The position numbers and the translations under genes were made by a program. A stretch of 64,000 bases of DNA from NCBI GenBank assembly GCA_016702545.1, contig JADJDT010000026.1, positions 1 through 64,000 on the forward strand, written 5' to 3'. This document shows, in pieces, positions 60,866-64,000 of this stretch (positions within the stretch are counted from its first letter, which is position 1; every line of letters starts with the position of its first letter). The notes beneath the pieces are model-generated. The model saw nothing but the letters and a program-made list of their open reading frames with translations, had not been told where the DNA came from and ran no database searches. This DNA comes from Pseudomonadota bacterium (GTDB lineage: Bacteria > Myxococcota_A > Polyangia > GCA-2747355).

Positions 60866-62299
60866 ATGGCCCGCCGTCGCCGCGTGCGTCTGCTGCTGGC
60901 GGTCATCGGGCTCGCCGTGGCCCTCGCCGCCCTGCTGCTCCTGCAGCGCCACGAGCGCGGCGCCAGGTCCGAGCTCGCCACGATCGCCGGGCTGCGGCTC
61001 GCCGGTCAGCCGGTGGGTGGCCTCGATGCGGCGGGACTGCAGCGCATGCTGCCACGCCTGGCGCGACAGCGCGCCGCGCAGCGGGTGCTGCTGCGCTGGG
61101 CGGCGGGTCAGCGCTCGGTCGCGCTCTCGGCGCTCGGCTTCGGGCTGGACCCGGCGCTCACCGCCGCCGCGCTGTTGAGCGTGGGCCACGCCGGATCGTG
61201 GCTGCCCGATCGCCTGCTGCGCTGGCAGGCGCGGCGCGGCCGCGTCGAGGTGCCCTGGCAACTGACGCTCGATCAGGCGCAGGCGCTGCGCTTCTTTGAA
61301 CGCCTGGCGGAGGCCATCGATCGCGACCCTGCGGCGCCGCGTCTCGACCTCACGCGGCAGCGGCTGCGGCCCGGCCGCGCCGGCTATCGGCTCGAGCCGC
61401 TGCGGGCCTTGGCCACCACCGAGGCCGCGCTGCGTAGCGGCCACAGCGAGGTCGAACTTCCTCTGCTGCCGCTGCGCGCGCCGGAGGATGCGACGCTCGC
61501 CGCCCTCGACATCAGGCACGTGCTCGGTCAGTTCGTGACCGTCCACAGCCAGGCCGATGTCGACCGCGACCGCGCGCACAACCTCAGGCTCGTGGCCGGT
61601 CGGATCGACGGTCGTGTGCTGCCGCCTGGCGCGCGCTTCTCCTTCAATGCCGCCGTCGGTGCGCGCACCGAGGAGCAGGGCTATCGCACCGCGGCGGTGA
61701 TCCAGCAGGGCGAGCTGGTGGACGGCATGGCCGGTGGCGCCTGTCAGATCTCGAGCACCCTCTTCGCGGCGGCCTTCTTCGCCGGCCTCGAGCTGCTGAG
61801 CTCACGCCCGCACACGATCCCCAGCTCCTATATTCGACTCGGCCTCGACGCCGCCGTGGCCTACCCCGAGACCGACCTGCGGCTGGGCAATCCCTACCCC
61901 TTCGCCGTCGTGATCCATGTGCAGGTGGCCCAGGGCCAGGTGCGCGTGGCCCTGCTCGGGCGGCCTCGCCCCTGGCGGCGCGTCGTCTTTCGGCGCGAGG
62001 TCAAGCAGCGCGATCCCTTCGGCGAGGTCGAGCGCCGCGATCCAACGCTACCGGCGGGCCAGCGCGTGGTGGCGCAGCGCGGCGTACCCGGCTTCCTGGT
62101 GCAAAGACAGCGGCTCTTCTTCGGCGCGGGGCCCGCGCCGGAACGCATCGAGACGCGCTTGCTGCGCTACGCCGTCAACCCAGAGATTGTCCGCGTCGGC
62201 GTCGGTCCGCCGCCTGCCCCCGGGGCGCCCGTCGAAGCGCCCAGCCCGCGACCGGCGCCCTACCGCTGCGACGCCGAGCCGCTCGCGCTGGAGCAATGA
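60866..62299 (+). CDS. VanW-family protein
   Basis: 477 residues. One N-terminal membrane helix (LLLAVIGLAVALAALLLLQ) anchors a periplasmic protein. Residues 45-210 fit the putative peptidoglycan-binding domain seen in YoaR-like proteins. The VanW domain runs from about 225: ARFSFNAAVGARTEEQGYRTA, GGACQISSTLFAAAFFAGLEL, and the SSYIRLGLDAAVAYPETDLRLGN segment. The molecular function of VanW is not established; the wall context is consistent with its OmpA neighbour. ATG 60875 is another start, three codons later. Confidence 0.88.
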   Translation: MARRRRVRLLLAVIGLAVALAALLLLQRHERGARSELATIAGLRLAGQPVGGLDAAGLQRMLPRLARQRAAQRVLLRWAAGQRSVALSALGFGLDPALTAAALLSVGHAGSWLPDRLLRWQARRGRVEVPWQLTLDQAQALRFFERLAEAIDRDPAAPRLDLTRQRLRPGRAGYRLEPLRALATTEAALRSGHSEVELPLLPLRAPEDATLAALDIRHVLGQFVTVHSQADVDRDRAHNLRLVAGRIDGRVLPPGARFSFNAAVGARTEEQGYRTAAVIQQGELVDGMAGGACQISSTLFAAAFFAGLELLSSRPHTIPSSYIRLGLDAAVAYPETDLRLGNPYPFAVVIHVQVAQGQVRVALLGRPRPWRRVVFRREVKQRDPFGEVERRDPTLPAGQRVVAQRGVPGFLVQRQRLFFGAGPAPERIETRLLRYAVNPEIVRVGVGPPPAPGAPVEAPSPRPAPYRCDAEPLALEQ

Positions 62300-62345
62300 C
62301 GGCGCGCGAACCACCGCGGCGGGGCGCGGTGAAGGGAGGCGACGA

Positions 62346-62957
62346 CTACTTCTTCGGCAGGAGCGTGACGGGGGCCTCGACGTCGACCGCCTGCCCGTCG
62401 AACTCCGGGAAGGGCCAGCGCTCGATGGCCTTGACCATGCAGTCGATCATCTGGCCATCGCGATTGGGCTGGATGTCGATCCGCGTCGGGCGACCGTTGC
62501 TGCGCACGCTGAACGAGACGCTGAGCGTGATCGCGCCGTGATGCAGCGCTGAGTTGCGCTTGAGTGCGCGCGTGTAGCACGCCTCGAGCGAGCCCTTGCT
62601 GCGGCCGATCACCGCGAAGACCTGTTCTTGGGTCAGCGTCCCCTCTTGTATCGCCGGCATCAACGACTTGCCCTCGATCGTCAGCAGCGCCGGGTCGACC
62701 TTGATCGTGCCGGGGTTAGCCAGCGCCTGGGCGAGCTTGACCTTGAGCGCGTTGAGATCTTCCTGCAGCCGGTCGCGCTCCGATTCGCACTTGCGCAGCG
62801 CCTCGAGCGAGCGATCGACCTGCTGTTGGCCCGCTTGGGGCTGGCCGTTACAGCCGCCGCCACAGGCGCCCAGCGCCAGCGCGGCCACCGCCGCAACCGC
62901 CCCACAGCGGCGCGAAAGCCGCCGGGACGCATCGAAAAACCCGCATCCTGCCTTCAT
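62346..62957 (-). CDS. AgmX/PglI C-terminal-domain lipoprotein
   Basis: 203 residues. ATG 62957 has GAGG six bases upstream; ATG 62963 is too close to it. The lipobox is ALALGACGGGC. A coiled-coil segment (VDRSLEALRKCESERDRLQEDLNALKVKLAQAL) precedes the AgmX/PglI-like domain (about 118-203): VIGRSKGSLEACYTRALKRN, GAITLSVSFSVRSNGRPT, IDCMVKAIERWPFPEFDGQA. In Myxococcus, proteins with this domain are linked to gliding or adventurous motility, and the domain resembles TonB C-termini. The role here is inferred. Its leader contains a 9-bp tandem repeat. Confidence 0.85.
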   Translation of the reverse strand: MKAGCGFFDASRRLSRRCGAVAAVAALALGACGGGCNGQPQAGQQQVDRSLEALRKCESERDRLQEDLNALKVKLAQALANPGTIKVDPALLTIEGKSLMPAIQEGTLTQEQVFAVIGRSKGSLEACYTRALKRNSALHHGAITLSVSFSVRSNGRPTRIDIQPNRDGQMIDCMVKAIERWPFPEFDGQAVDVEAPVTLLPKK

Positions 62958-62989
62958 GTGCATCCTCGTTCTGAGCGTTCGGCATGTCC

Positions 62990-63034
62990 GAGCATTCCGA
63001 GCATTCCGAGCATTCCGAGCATTCCGAGCATTCT
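62990..63034. repeat. Five 9-bp tandem repeats upstream of a lipoprotein gene
   Basis: GAGCATTCC five times (last copy with one change), 33-77 bp before ATG 62957 on its upstream side. A degenerate unit precedes it. Copy number could change promoter spacing or leader length. Confidence 0.9.
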
Positions 63035-63172
63035 GATACGTCGATTGAGCGGCGACGCGACTTGCGTGCGCCCCAGCGGTCCCGCCGGCGCGGCGGTGAT
63101 TATCCATTCGCTGGGCGCGCGACGCAATCCTTTGAGCCATCCCGTTGAGATCGCCGTCGCGCCGTCCTTCCC

Positions 63173-63232
63173 GACGCCAGCTCTCGCGACGCCAGCTCCC
63201 GCGACGCCAGCTCTCGCGACGCCATCCTTCGC
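63173..63232. repeat. Four 15-bp tandem repeats
   Basis: Units of GACGCCAGCTCTCGC, the fourth more divergent. It lies in the gap between the AgmX-like and HEAT-repeat genes. No gene was recognised in 63035-63319; this and the 9-bp array are all that was seen. Confidence 0.85.
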
Positions 63233-63319
63233 GACAGGGGTGCCACGCAGGCGCGGACCCGCACCGCGAGCTGCGGCCCCGGCCCCGTGTCGGCGCCCGG
63301 GCGCGCCCCTGAGCGCGGC

Positions 63320-64000
63320 CTACTGGGCTTCGTCGTCGGCATCCCCCGACAACAGGCGATCGAGGCGCTGGCGGAGCGCGGGTACGGTATGCGGGTCCTG
63401 GGCCACGAAGGTGACGAGCTCGCGCTCGGCGGATCCACCCCACTCCAGTACGGCGGCGGCGGCCGTGGACAAGATCTGCGGCGCCCACGCCAGCTCGGGA
63501 TCGCAACGATAGGTGAGCAACAGCTCTCGCAGCGCTTCCTTGGCGCTGCGATCGCCGATCGACCACAGCGCGGCGACCACCACCGCCAGCGTCGGCACCG
63601 GGGTCTGTGGGTCGGCGAGCTGGAGCAGCAGCGGTCGGACGGCCTCGGGCAATTGCAGGGCGCCGGCGGCGCGCGCCGCCAGCTCGACCGAGAGCGCGCG
63701 GGTGCCCAGGACGTAGTCGTTGCGCTCCGCCAGCAGCGAGAGGTAGAGCGCAGCGGAGTGCTCATCGGGGCGCTCGTTCAGGTGGTCCGTCGCCAGCTCG
63801 CGCAGCTCGGGCGGCCAGCGCGGATCGCGGATCAAGCGCACCAGGGCCGCGGTCGGTGGCGGGCCCGGGCTCTTGGCCAACGTGGCGAGGAGGTAGCGCG
63901 CCAGGCCCGGAAAGCGTCGATCGGGATCGACCAGCGCCTGCAGCAGCCCGTCGCGCAGGTCGCCCACGCTCGCCGGCGGCGTCGCGCCCGTGACACCGGC
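63320..64000 (-). CDS. HEAT-repeat protein (5' end outside window)
   Basis: 227 visible residues; the frame stays open to the window edge with no stop, so the start is beyond it. The sequence is a helical HEAT-like solenoid: GLLQALVDPDRRFPGLARYLL, AALVRLIRDPRWPPELRELATDHL, PLLLQLADPQTPVPTLAVVVAALWSIGDRSA. It ends with a short acidic tail (LLSGDADDEAQ). Such proteins are scaffolds. Whether the full protein has a signal peptide or other domains cannot be known. Confidence 0.75.
   Translation of the reverse strand, partial: AGVTGATPPASVGDLRDGLLQALVDPDRRFPGLARYLLATLAKSPGPPPTAALVRLIRDPRWPPELRELATDHLNERPDEHSAALYLSLLAERNDYVLGTRALSVELAARAAGALQLPEAVRPLLLQLADPQTPVPTLAVVVAALWSIGDRSAKEALRELLLTYRCDPELAWAPQILSTAAAAVLEWGGSAERELVTFVAQDPHTVPALRQRLDRLLSGDADDEAQ

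Overview
This is a very GC-rich window, probably from a Myxococcota or other delta-proteobacterial-type chromosome. The evidence is the gene content: eukaryote-like Ser/Thr kinases (one with a C-terminal PEGA domain), an FHA-domain sigma-54 activator, many lipoproteins, a TRL-family lipoprotein, an AgmX/PglI-type lipoprotein, very large TPR proteins, an OmpA-type barrel protein and LptE. No rRNA operon, CRISPR array or prophage was seen. There is one tRNA gene (Val, CAC). Genes at both window edges are cut off.

Layout. 1-3.8 kb: 3' part of a CCG-type Fe-S oxidoreductase, a Cys-rich lipoprotein and an exported HEAT/barrel protein. 3.8-10.4 kb: a zinc-finger protein, an Smr-domain protein, and a leftward unit of lipoprotein, PrkA kinase and a DacZ-type diadenylate cyclase, joined by overlapping start and stop codons. 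10.5-14.3 kb: a Ser/Thr kinase followed by a partial second copy of its own 3' end. The second copy is interrupted by an accessory island with a GNAT/ribbon-helix-helix toxin-antitoxin pair, transposase debris and a 165-bp MITE-like element. 14.2-22.4 kb: an AddA/AddB helicase-nuclease with an upstream lipoprotein. 22.4-27.1 kb: RidA, a DUF2723 membrane protein, tRNA-Val and a GH20 hexosaminidase. 27.1-31.7 kb: a hybrid histidine kinase paired with a histidine-less relative, a tetraheme lipoprotein and small exported proteins. 31.7-40.2 kb: a YiiX/NlpC-like lipoprotein, a PEGA-type Ser/Thr kinase, an FHA-sigma-54 activator, and a lipoprotein behind a near-consensus -24/-12 promoter, then Kelch-like and PEGA lipoproteins. 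41.4-51.6 kb: two tandem giant TPR paralogues. 51.7-58.6 kb: an exported protein, an intergenic row of perfect hairpins, a GT39-like membrane protein, a TPR protein, a 150-bp MITE-like element, and a PA14 / GT2 / LptE unit. 58.7-64 kb: an OmpA-type protein with VanW, an AgmX/PglI-like lipoprotein, and the end of a HEAT-repeat protein.

How it may work together. Three signalling blocks stand out. One is PrkA plus c-di-AMP synthesis. The second is a Ser/Thr kinase next to an FHA-type sigma-54 activator and a matching sigma-54 promoter. The third is a histidine kinase with a pseudo-kinase partner. Much of the rest concerns the cell envelope.

Sequence-quality caution: five genes contain six places where the protein clearly continues in another frame (near 1450, 2001, 18075, 39855, 39990 and 50614). 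So many clean frame breaks in otherwise intact genes suggest base-level assembly errors, although real frameshifts cannot be excluded from one sequence.
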